Positions 10,486-42,464 of a DNA stretch of 42,464 nucleotides are shown here, piece after piece. This DNA comes from Acanthaster planci (lineage: Eukaryota; Echinodermata; Asteroidea; Valvatida; Acanthasteridae): contig NW_019091406.1 of NCBI RefSeq assembly GCF_001949145.1, positions 372,102-414,565 on the forward strand, in the 5' to 3' direction. How positions within the stretch are numbered: the stretch's first letter is position 1; the number at the start of each line of letters is the position of its first letter. The position numbers were made by a program, and so were the translations under genes. The notes under the pieces are model-generated. The model worked only from the letters and a program-made list of their open reading frames with translations, searched no databases and was not told where the DNA came from.

Positions 10486-10711
10486 GGGAAGAGTTCCATT
10501 TACACATATAGACAACACCAATTTTTCCTTAAAATGTTATAACAGCCATCAGAAAGGGATATCCTTAGTCTCAAACAACGAAATGTAGCAAAGAAAATTC
10601 CAAAGCATTTACTTGTACATGTACTGAGAAAACGCTTATTTTTTTCGGACAAGTCTCAGGTTTGTGCACAGAGGCATCAAGTGTTGTTCGTATAACTTTG
10701 GAACTCTTTCC
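10486..10711. mobile_element. MITE of the GGAAAGAGTTCC family (226 bp)
   Basis: Bounded by GGGAAGAGTTCCATTTACA on the left and inverted GGAACTCTTTCC on the right. The interior includes ACAGCCATCAGAAAG, a word also seen near 12995 and, inverted, near 9930 and 10770, suggesting shared internal sequence. Confidence 0.5.
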
Positions 10712-11860
10712 AATGATTCAGTATTTTCATTGCTAAATTTGACTTTTGGGGCTATGTTATCACTTTCTGATGGATTATAAGCCATTGCAAGGGCGAATAG
10801 AACAAGATGGGAGTATTTGCACTGCGTCACCTTACACTTATTAATCTGGCAAGGAATAACTTTGAAAGAATTTTTACCTCCAGCCTAAATGCAACATTCT
10901 TCTTTATACTGTACATGTACCTAAATTGGTGTTTGCAGAAGGAATGTACATGTACATGTACTGGTTCATGTATGTAAATATGCAGGTAGCACAAATTTCA
11001 TTCTCTTGGTAAACCCACTCTTTTTTATGTCTGAAGCAATCTGTAAAAATGTCTCCTTTCTGAGCTCTAATTCCCCAAGAGTTATGACCATCTCATGTAA
11101 GGCCTGAACTGTGTTATTCATAATTAATCATGTTAATGTTAGAAATTCTAAACATCCCTTAAAAATCTCTTCAAGTTGTATGAGAAATGCGACAAATTTG
11201 AGATACTGATGCAGACGTACCAGTAATTATTCGCTACTGATTACTCCGAAGGGTAAAAGAACCTGTACAGTTGGTACATATGGAGATTGTTTGCGCTCTT
11301 TTTACATGCACACAAGCTGTTTTTCAATGCAGAATTCCTTATTTGACTTTGAAAAAAACTGGGCACTTTCACACTTAAAATGTATCTTTTGGGGATGTCC
11401 TGAAACTTAGAGAAGTCCCTTTATTCAGGGACAAACTCAGTCCCCTGAGAGAGAGAATGTCTCCACCATCCTACTATTGCCCTGGGAGTCCTTTTAATGC
11501 CATAATTGGATTTAGTAGAAGAAAAAACACTCGGCTACCACTAAAAACAATTCAACTAGGATTACAAGCAGGAGTTTACAGTGGAACATACGTAAAGGGT
11601 GGGGAAAAGATCGCCTCGGAACAATTTCTCTGTATACTGGTACATATCAATCCTGTACGTGCAGTGAATTGAGTTACATGTACATGTACATCGTTTAAAG
11701 TTCATAAAAATGACTTGCATTGTTACTACATGTAACTTACATAATGGAAAATATGGGGGGGGGGAATCGGTTATAAATTGTGGATTGTTTGGATCCAAGC
11801 CCATTCGGAAAAAGTTCCCTTTTAATTACACATTCTCTCTCTTTTAGGGGACTGGTTATA

Positions 11861-12652
11861 GCCAGTTTCACACTTGTTAGGCTTTACCTGTGTAATTTAT
11901 TCACTTGGGTATTTGTTCCTACCCAGGTATAAACTTACCTGGAGAATTGCTGTCACACTTCCAAACTTCACCCGGGTATTTAGTGTACCCACTTTTGTGC
12001 AAACCTGGGTAATTTGTAACCGTGTTCACAATTCAATCAGGGCAACCCGGAGATAATAATAATAATAACAAATAATATGTACACTGTCCAGCCAACGTGC
12101 ATGTGCATGCAATTCAAGTACGGACACGTACCCGTGACATGTCATGCATGCAGCATGAGGTCACAACTGGTGCCTTGCAAATAGTAATGGTGTTCGTATT
12201 ACAAAAAGACAAGTTATTAGTCAATTAGACTGGTGTCCTCCATAGGAAATACATGTATAAATACGACGAGATACCAGCCACAGTTGACATCGGCAGCACC
12301 AGGCCTGAGGCCGTGGAGCTGAGGACAGCACTGGTTGCGCATGCGCCGTCCTATCTTTTCGATGAGAAAACCTGCATTGAAGGAAACCCGGCGAGTGTTC
12401 ATACTACCGAAGGTAACCCGGAGAATTGTCTCAAGGCCACCATTAACCCCGAGATTGGTGGGTTAACCCACCTCGCGAGTAGGGTTAAAATATACCCGGT
12501 ATAAGTGGGGTATTACTGTCGAGGCAGTTAACCCGGAGAATTTCTAACCCTGAGAAGGGCAGTGTGAACACTCTGAATTACCCAGGTATTCTCAGGAGTA
12601 TTTTTTTCAATAACCCCAAGAATACCTGGGTAGAAGCGTAGTGTGAAACCAG
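11861..12652. mobile_element. 792-bp element with TTTCACACT termini and repeated ACCCRGGTAT motifs
   Basis: The left end GCCAGTTTCACACTTG and right end TAGTGTGAAACCAG are inverted relatives. Both are flanked by TATA (11857-11860 and 12653-12656), a possible target duplication. The interior repeats the words ACCCAGGTAT, ACCCGGGTAT, ACCTGGGTAA and AACCCGGAGAAT many times in both orientations and contains an (AAT)n run near 12053-12075. No transposase frame is present. Superfamily not assigned. Confidence 0.65.
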
Positions 12653-12728
12653 TATATGCCTCCAAATGAAGGGACAAGTTTCTCTGAATTGAAGGACAGT
12701 CTCTCTGTTTCTGAGTTCTGATGTGCAC

Positions 12729-12919
12729 CAGTGTTGTAGTTGAGACCACTTAAGACCTTCACAAGACCAGCACAAGACCTCCAGTCTGAATGCAAGTCAC
12801 AAGCTATTTAAATGAACTGCAACAAAAGCATTCCTTTGTCAGTGTTCACACTGTTACTTGTGACTGGTCTTGTGACTGGTCTTGTGACTGGTCTTGTGAC
12901 AGTCCCAACTACAACACTG
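12729..12919. mobile_element. hAT-type MITE (191 bp) with perfect 8-bp TSD
   Basis: Termini CAGTGTTGTAGTTGAGA and TCCCAACTACAACACTG are inverted repeats (one mismatch in 17). The flanks are an identical 8-bp ATGTGCAC at 12721-12728 and 12920-12927. An internal 12-bp unit CTTGTGACTGGT is repeated three times plus a partial near 12855-12900. Relatives are at 25698-25863 (inverted, about 166 bp, fewer internal units) and about 35377-35567 (degraded). Confidence 0.93.
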
Positions 12920-14649
12920 ATGTGCACGTCTACTGATATGACATTACTAGTTTTATTTCTTTGTGACTGTGACTGTTTACTGTCGTTTAGTAGCCATCAG
13001 AAAGTGATAACATGTCTTAAAAAGTCAAAGCTACGTGTAGCTGGGAAAATACATGTACAGTACCTGCATTGAAGCATTCGCTCAGAAAATAGAAAACACA
13101 TAGAATTTTTCGTACCAGTCTCATGTAGGCTTTGTGCTCAGGATGTTAAGTTATGTCCGGAAATGGAACTCTTTCCTTTCTGTGGTCCATACAGATTTCT
13201 TTGCCTTATTTAAAACTGTGCCAGAAATGGGCTGAAACCCAAAAATGCAGTGTAGGGTGTTTAAAGTACCTGTGCATTCTGAGAAGTACTGTATGTCAGT
13301 TACAGAGTTGTTTTGCTTCCGATCCATTTTGCAAAATTTTGCAGCTGCTTCTGGGACCTCATAATGAGGTATGTACATGGATGCTTCATATTAGATTAAC
13401 TGCATGCTGCACATTTATGCATTGACAGTTGGGAAAACTTCTTGCCATGTTACTATTGTTGCTGTACCAGTGCATTGTTGATACGATGTATGCCGTGACA
13501 TCCAAACTGCAGTTTTTTCCTTTGATGCTGCCCGTGTTATTCAAGCACTGTTACCAGTGGTGCGTGATCCAGCGCTCACAAATGGGTGTTGCTTGGGGGA
13601 GGGGGGCCGGAATGTCCCTCTTTGAGAAAAAAAAATTAACAATTAACAAAAATGAAACAGGACAAAATGAAAAGGAAGGGCGAAAGAAATGCAAGGAAAG
13701 CGGATGAAACTCACCCAGTTTGTCTGAAAAATTCATGTACCCTGTACCTGAGAATCGACCCCTTCAACTGTTACAGATGATTTCTGTTTGCTGCTGGCAA
13801 GTGCTGTGCCCCCCCTCCTGGGAGAAAAAAAATCTGTGCCATGCCCAGACAAAGGGGAGGGGCATCCCAAATGGAGGTAAAACCCAAATGCACGGGTGGA
13901 TGTATTCTTATCTGGGTGGAAGTTATTCATTAACCAGTTTAGAGTGAAAGAAGAAATCACTAAAAAGGGTATCCACCCAAAAAAAGGGTATCCACAAAAA
14001 ACATGGGTTTGGACATGGGGAGGGTAGGGGGAGGTTCCAGGTGCACTCACAAGATCCACCACAGGTGACGGGTTGCTGTGATCTTTCACATTGCCTGAAA
14101 CTCTCATGCTAGACAACTAACAAAAAATCCTTAAGCCGCTTAAATGGCTTCATATTCATATGCGCGCATGTATGGGTAAGTGCATGCTGTGGCTTAGAAA
14201 GAAAAGTCAAGAAAAGTAGAGAGCACTGCGTGTTTCATCTTTTGAAAGCCATTGCATCAATCTGGCATGATCCATTCCTTTCTGTTTCATGTACATGTAC
14301 ATTATTGCACTTGGAGCCTACTGCAAGTCCTGCAGGTGGGATGGAGAACACTCATTGCAGTCACTAATGATGCTCGGTGCTGGTGACATTGCAGCTTTTG
14401 CTCTGCAGTCATGCAGCTGTTCATCACAAGACTGGTAAATCATGAGACGCTCTGCTGAGCTGCACCTTTTGGTTTGAATCTTTTGTTGGCTAACGTGTAC
14501 TGAGCATGAACTTATTTTCTTACTGGAGTACTAATGCAGAAACTTGTGCAAAGAAGTACTTACATGTACAAGTAACCATTTGTTGCCAAAATTGGGTCAG
14601 CTTTGGCACGACCACTAACATTTTGCTATTCGGAAACATACATGCACAT

Positions 14650-14745
14650 GTGCCGGTACGTGTACATGTACTTACTGGTACATGTACATGTAGGCCTACT
14701 AGTAGCATGAGCAGCGAGACAAAGGTTGTTGTACATGTACATGTA
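14650..14745. repeat. Cluster of TACATGTACATGTA palindromes
   Basis: Three runs of the self-complementary word (14661-14670, 14678-14692, 14731-14745) lie just upstream of the first SLC11A coding exon. The word recurs throughout the window, for example at 10946, 11676, 16626, 17012, 21110, 21641 and 22271. Confidence 0.7.
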
Positions 14746-14812
14746 GTGCCTCACTATTGCTTGGTGGTTTCTTTTTGTTTGTTGCTTAGAGAATTGATTA
14801 TAGCCTTGTAAG

Positions 14813-37560
<22,748 letters not shown>

Positions 37561-39609
37561 GGCCCCAGCCTCAGCAAGGATGGCGGGTAGCATTACTCCA
37601 AACCCTACCTTGATCTCCCAGATATCGGGTCTGACTGCAGTCAGCTTTCTCATGACCCCTAACATGGGGTCAGCTTAATAATTCTAGTAACCATGCACTA
37701 TTTTGTACTGCTTAATTTTCAAATCTCTCAGTTACCTGCGTTTACATCCATCCGCTTGGGAGAAAAGAGGGGTGTATTTCATGTATTTAACCAGTGGGCG
37801 TATTTCATCTATTTAACCATGTATTACATGTAGGTATTTGCACAAGGCCATTTAAGAATCAGGGTTTCACAGTAACAATTCAAGGTTGAGATCATGAAAC
37901 AGCAGCAGACAGATGTAGCACTTATGTATACGAATGTGTCTGCAGGAGCAGACGGCTGTTACATACACACTTTATTCCTGAGGTTTTAAGTATTCATGGT
38001 TTGGGGTTTACAAGGAGTTTACAAGTTTCATGGAGCTAGTAAGTGCAGAAAATATTTGATTTAGCCAATGCCAGTTACTTACTGGTAGTCCTTACACACG
38101 GTCAAACACTAAGTTATGTCGTAATACAGCTCACCGAGGAGAGGGCATTGTGTTTCTTATTACAACTCACCAATGGATGCTGCATTAGCCGAGAGCTTGT
38201 CACTTGGCATTCACAGTTTTTGGTATCTTTTGATTTGTATGTTGAGCAACCGAAATACATGTTCTGTACTCGTAGATATCCAAAGAACTACATGTATAGG
38301 CATGACCACCGGAATTGTGTGCAAATGCATACAGGTGTGTGTATTGCGCACATCTCAATGTGCTAGCACTGCCGAGTTGGGTTCAGAGATTTTGTGAAGA
38401 GGTACATGTACTTTTATCCAAATTTAGAGCAAAGCTCTTATTTATTGAGAAGGTAACTAAATTCCCACTGAATTTTTAATTAGTTATTCAAAAATTAGCG
38501 TCCCCCCCAATGCACAGACCAAGTTGAGACATAGTTTCATTTTTGCACTGGTCTCTGCAAACAGATTGTGTGATTTGTTCTCTATATATATTAGCATGTT
38601 TGGTTTATTAGACCATGGAAATGTCTCATATTTTGTAATTTGAATTTTTGGATTTTTTTTGTAGATTGAATGTTGAGGCTGCCTTTTTAAAGGCCTTGCT
38701 GATCATGGTGCCTTTATTCAGACGTACACTTCAACAGTGGTTGTCCAATTATTTTCCCATCGTTTTGGGGGTATAACAATTAGTCTGGTCCACAGATTCC
38801 TTCCTATGGTGCAATTTTATGCAACAAAACGACGATGGCCATTTGTCAGTTGCCCCCGCCAGTTAACATGGAAAGCATACGAAGGCATTGTAGAGGCGCC
38901 TTTCTGTGTGTGCGTTAGCACTTGCGCCAAGCGTTGCGTCTCTGTCGGAATCATTGCCATGGTGATTTTGACGGCCGAGCACAGCACACACGTGTGTTTT
39001 GTTAATGGAGTCGATTTCCGTGAAAGTGAAATGCATTAACACATCATGTACACTACGCACCCAAAAATGCCTATCTGGAAAGATGCCTTAACACTCCCCC
39101 CCCATGCATTTTGTGTACTCATATGTAAGGGGAAAAATGGCTGACCCATTTAGCAAGCATTATGGAAACTTTCTACAATGGTGCACATGGATAATGAAAA
39201 AAGTTACACGAACAAAAATAAGTAAGGTTTCATAATGTGTAAATATTTTGGTTCCTCTTTGTTATGAACTTTTAACAGGCATTCAACAATTCCACGGGTG
39301 CTTGGAGTGTGTAGTTTGGAAAAAAATGCAATACACTTTTTCTGATAATCAGCATAATATCATATTTAATTCGTGCACGTTTGTAATCCAATCAAGTCAC
39401 TGGATTAGAGCGAGATTTTTTAACAGAAATATGTCTCACGTTATGGTGACTAGTTACTGATGGCAGACTTGGACATATTCTCAAACAACTCCTTGTCTTT
39501 GTGTGACCAATGAAATTTCTCATTGTGGTGGTGAAAAATAGAGTGAATATGTGACTCACGAGTCCTGCATGTTGTGTCTGAGTCATGAGAGTTGAGTCTG
39601 CGTCCAAGT

Positions 39610-39836
39610 CAGTGTTGTAACTGAGCTTTCACAAGTATTTTTCACTTGTCATCAGTAATGTGACTAGTACTTTCAGTACTAACAGCTGATGGAAAAGAAA
39701 GGATTGTCTTATAATTGACAAGTGATTACCTTATGGTATGCATCGATACTGGGATATTTGTGACCACTTCTGAAGATCCAGGAGTACTTTGAGAAGAATT
39801 TTGAGTGCTGTGTAGCACTCGGCTACAACACTCTGG
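39610..39836. mobile_element. Possible hAT-type MITE, nested in GAGTC-rich repeat
   Basis: CAGTGTTGTAACTGAG at 39610 and inverted CTACAACACT ending near 39832-39836 resemble the hAT-type ends at 12729. The flanks (39550-39609 and 39837-39950) are rich in GAGTC/GACTTG words like those of the 30319 element, suggesting insertion of one into the other. No clear target duplication. Confidence 0.4.
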
Positions 39837-41684
39837 TCAGAGTCATTTGCTGACTGGACTTGTCTTGACACCAAGTCATAGAAATTGCAACCGGAGGTGG
39901 GGTCGAGTCTGGGTCCCGGACTTGGGTCACACAACTCAGTTACATCTGTAGCATAAAACTGCCAACAGCTTTTATCAGAGGGCACCTCAAACCTTGTCAT
40001 CACCACATTCCCATCTGATCTGAAAATACACATCTCGTTTAACATATGACAGTACTGAAAGGGTGCTTGTCCAATTCGGTTTAATCCAACCAAATATCAT
40101 AAAAATTTGGAAACACTGAAACCTTTGTTTTTTCCATTTCTATGACTTGTAAACCCTAGTATTATTGTTAAATTAAACGCTATAGGTGATCTAACGAACT
40201 TGTTTAGACTGCTCTCTTTCCAAAATACTTCGCCATTTGCATGAGGTCTGTTATCAGAAAGCATGAGCTGTACTGTATGGAAGTAAAATTTTCTTTTTTT
40301 CTGTTTAATTCATACTCTGAAACATGTCCAGAGTTGTATGTCGAGGTGAACTCTCTGTATTTTTTAACAATGTACATGTTCATATCAGTGCCTTGTAACT
40401 GGATTTCCTGAGTCATATGTCTAGGAATGGTATATTTCTGTGTTTTGAAACAGTGCATGGGTTGTGAAACATTCCCGTGACTTATCAAGAGCATGCAGCA
40501 TAGTTATGCATATTGATGGCATTTTTAGTGTACTTTCACTGACTACAACGCGGGTCTGGGAAGGGAGTGCTGACTTTGTCGTTGAGGATAAATTTCTCAG
40601 AGGGCACGATGTAAGCCTGATTTCCATATGGTTGTAACGATCACGGACAGCACTCGACGTGTCAAGATGCAGACAGTCATGGAAGAGATGCTGCGTGATG
40701 TCATTACATAAAAATATGAAACAAATGGATCGGAAACTTAAAACTGTTTGCATCAAATGCCATTTTTAGGTGATGATACCTCCTCGAGAAGTCAGATATT
40801 CCAGTTTGATTTATTTTGGTCAGCAATTTTGTTGACAATGGGGTTGTAATATGTCCTTAATAGAGAGAAAACGTGCAAAATGAGTGCCACTGAGTGAGAG
40901 AGAGACATCACTGTATGCCATCCAAGGCCAGCTTGGTGTGTTTGTACAGGCTTACACCTGGCGACTCAACACAGACAGTGGGGAGAGTTACATCAATTGA
41001 TGACTGTTGCCATCCCTGTTTATGTCAGTCACATGAAAGTATTTCTGCATGATTGTGTATCGTCACAAAGCGACGGGTGGTGCTCTGTGCATCTCTCTCT
41101 GTTGATAAGGAAACCGGGCTTTACAGAAAACAGAGACAAACTTTGCACCATAGTTTTTTTGCGACAAGTCTCTGCCAGAGGTCAGGGAAGGATGTTTGCT
41201 GTCTTGCACTGCGTGCCATCTTGCCCTGTCTTCATCATGGGTCTTCTGGATGCATGAATGTCTTTTAAAATTACAGATCACGTACATGTATGTGCCTTGA
41301 AATTTCATCCTGCAAAAATACCCTGCAAGGTAACATCGGATGTGTTTAAAGTGCATTTTTAATTATATCAAACCTGTAAATCAAATGTAAGTTATTCAAA
41401 CAAAGCACTCCTGAATATTGTGACCGTCAGTGGTGCTTTGCAGTATAACATTAAATCTTTGTAGCTAATCCAAAAAAAGTGAATCTCCACCCTTTCTGTA
41501 CTTCAACTCGGTGTCAAACTGTAGTGTCCCATTGTTTAGTGTGCCCTGCCTCGATCTGATGGCTAGATTTATTGCCTTGAGAGCATGCAATCACAGGGAA
41601 CATTTTTCTGAGGGTGAAACAGCAATTGGGGGGGGGGAGCCTATTTACCCATGCAGATGTAAAATGCACAGCACTGACAAAAGA

Positions 41685-41952
41685 CCAGAAAACTTCGGCC
41701 AGACTTTAACTGGATTAACTTAGTTCATGATGATGTAGGTTATATGAAGTTTCCAGAGTTTTATCACATACCACATGCACTCAACAGTGCATTCATACTT
41801 GGCTGCATCACACTTTTTTTTTCCAGAAAACTTTGGCCAGACTTTAACTGGATTAACTTAGTTCATGATGTAGGTTATGTGAAGTTTCCAGAGTTTTATC
41901 ACATACCACATGCACTCAACAGTGCATTCATACTTGGCTGCATCACACTTTT
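41685..41952. repeat. Tandem duplication, period 138 bp, two copies
   Basis: Copy 1 41685-41822 and copy 2 41823-41952 begin CCAGAAAACTT(C/T)GGCCAG and end GGCTGCATCACACTTTT. Differences are a few substitutions, a 3-bp GAT and a poly-T length change, so the duplication is recent. Confidence 0.95.
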
Positions 41953-42154
41953 GATTATTTTCACAATACAGGTGTAGATGTCATTTGTTTATTTTTTTGG
42001 ATTAATTGATGGAAAATGGCTATCATGAAATATATGGCTGACATGGCCATCACAGTGACAAATTCTTCCTTTTGTTTCCCTTTATTTTTCCTGCAACTTG
42101 TGGTCTTAAGATCGCTTAAACGTCTATTTTTTTTTGTCCTATTACGAAAAGTAG

Positions 42155-42160
42155 AATAAA
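42155..42160 (+). promoter_or_regulatory. Candidate poly(A) signal AATAAA
   Basis: The only canonical hexamer found by eye on the + strand after the SLC11A stop, 4.6 kb downstream, in GTAGAATAAAATGG. Assignment to SLC11A is uncertain. Confidence 0.25.
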
Positions 42161-42305
42161 ATGGGGTACTACATGAAGTTGTGCTATTTATATACAATTT
42201 GGTTATAGATTGAGCAATATCTCAAAAGACTGGCATTTGGCCAATTTTAGTTTATGTCCCATCTGCTCAGGTCTAACAGCCAGCTGTCCACACCTGCCCC
42301 GATGC

Positions 42306-42425
42306 CAACAATAGACGAGGTATGCCCCCACAACAATAGACGAGGTATGCCCCCACAACAATAGACAAGGTATGCCCCACAACAATAGACAGGGTATGCC
42401 CCACAACAATAGACAAGGTATGCCA
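42306..42425. repeat. 25-bp minisatellite, about five units
   Basis: Units of about 24-25 bp, CAACAATAGACRAGGTATGCC-type, have ATAGAC at 42311, 42336, 42361, 42385 and 42409. There are no unique spacers, so it is a plain minisatellite. Confidence 0.95.
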
Positions 42426-42464
42426 AGGTAGGAGACAGTCTGAAACATATGCAGCAAGGTATGA

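Larger units (their letters stand above)
7630..14789. other. Intergenic region between divergent PYM1 and SLC11A genes
   Basis: No conserved coding exon is seen on either strand. The PYM1 promoter should lie just right of 7629, and the SLC11A promoter and 5' untranslated exon(s) somewhere before 14789, but neither can be located confidently. Contents: a degenerate copy of the 7154-7404 MITE at about 7735-7806, a perfect hairpin at 7828-7860, a TTA-rich microsatellite, MITEs at 9786-9997, 10486-10711, 11861-12652 and 12729-12919, a SINE at 10010-10292 and an ACATGT-rich tract near 14650. About 8000-8950 and 13200-14600 show nothing recognisable beyond low-complexity runs. Confidence 0.6.
37561..42464 (+). 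other. SLC11A 3' UTR and downstream flank
   Basis: No conserved coding sequence. The first canonical AATAAA on the + strand is at 42155-42160; ATTAAA variants are at 40172-40177 and 41450-41455. The 3' UTR is therefore either long or uses a variant signal. Contents: a Ser/TIR repeat cluster near 39540-39960, a 138-bp tandem duplication and a 25-bp minisatellite. Confidence 0.5.

Noticed and set aside
13600-13700. A-rich tract resembling 26200-26290
   Set aside because: Similarity is largely low-complexity AAAAGA/GAAAGG composition; not sufficient for a repeat call.
38720-38745. CAACAGTGGTTG as an iron-responsive element
   Set aside because: Only three base pairs flank the CAGTGG loop; the fourth pair fails, and there is no bulged C at the right place.
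38737-39039. 100-aa open frame after SLC11A
   Set aside because: No recognisable domain and no splice partner; it lies in the probable 3' UTR.
42306-42425. Regular short repeats that could suggest a CRISPR array
   Set aside because: Units are contiguous with no unique spacers, and the genome is eukaryotic; this is a minisatellite.

Overview
This is eukaryotic (metazoan) genomic DNA: short coding exons with consensus GT-AG introns, scattered in sequence full of small transposable elements. Three protein-coding genes can be read. Conservation to vertebrate orthologues, intron structure, many palindromic MITEs and the very frequent self-complementary word ACATGTACATGT suggest a marine invertebrate deuterostome (echinoderm, hemichordate or possibly amphioxus). 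The sequence alone does not settle the phylum. It is not bacterial or viral, and no operons, CRISPR arrays or rRNA are seen.

Layout. (1) 1-1610, + strand: the last intron and last coding exon of BLOC1S1 (BLOC-1/BORC subunit 1); earlier exons lie left of the window. (2) 3952-7629, - strand: a complete three-exon PYM1 gene (partner of Y14-Mago, exon-junction-complex recycling factor; 204 aa), convergent with BLOC1S1. (3) 7630-14789: intergenic and 5' region between the divergent PYM1 and SLC11A genes, with several MITEs, a tRNA-derived SINE and nested elements; the SLC11A promoter and 5' untranslated exon(s) should be here but could not be placed. (4) 14813-37560, + strand: a complete SLC11A/NRAMP (DMT1-like) proton-coupled divalent-metal transporter in 17 coding exons (636 aa), including a 48-nt exon and an 18-nt microexon in the N-terminal tail. 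(5) 37561-42464: 3' UTR/flank with only weak poly(A) signals until 42155, a 138-bp tandem duplication and a 25-bp minisatellite.

The three genes have separate cellular jobs (lysosome-related organelle trafficking, translation-coupled EJC removal, endosomal or plasma-membrane metal import) and do not form a single pathway. Their human orthologues, as I recall, all lie in 12q13, so the neighbourhood may be a relic of ancestral linkage.

The most notable non-gene content is the mobile-element collection: hAT-type MITEs with perfect or near-perfect 8-bp target duplications, a family of TTAA-flanked CCCTAAC elements as short as 51 bp, a TA-flanked 299-bp element, long foldback elements in intron 12, and tRNA-derived SINEs. 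Intron 6 carries a triplication of the intron/exon-7 splice junction, giving two decoy acceptors upstream of the real one.
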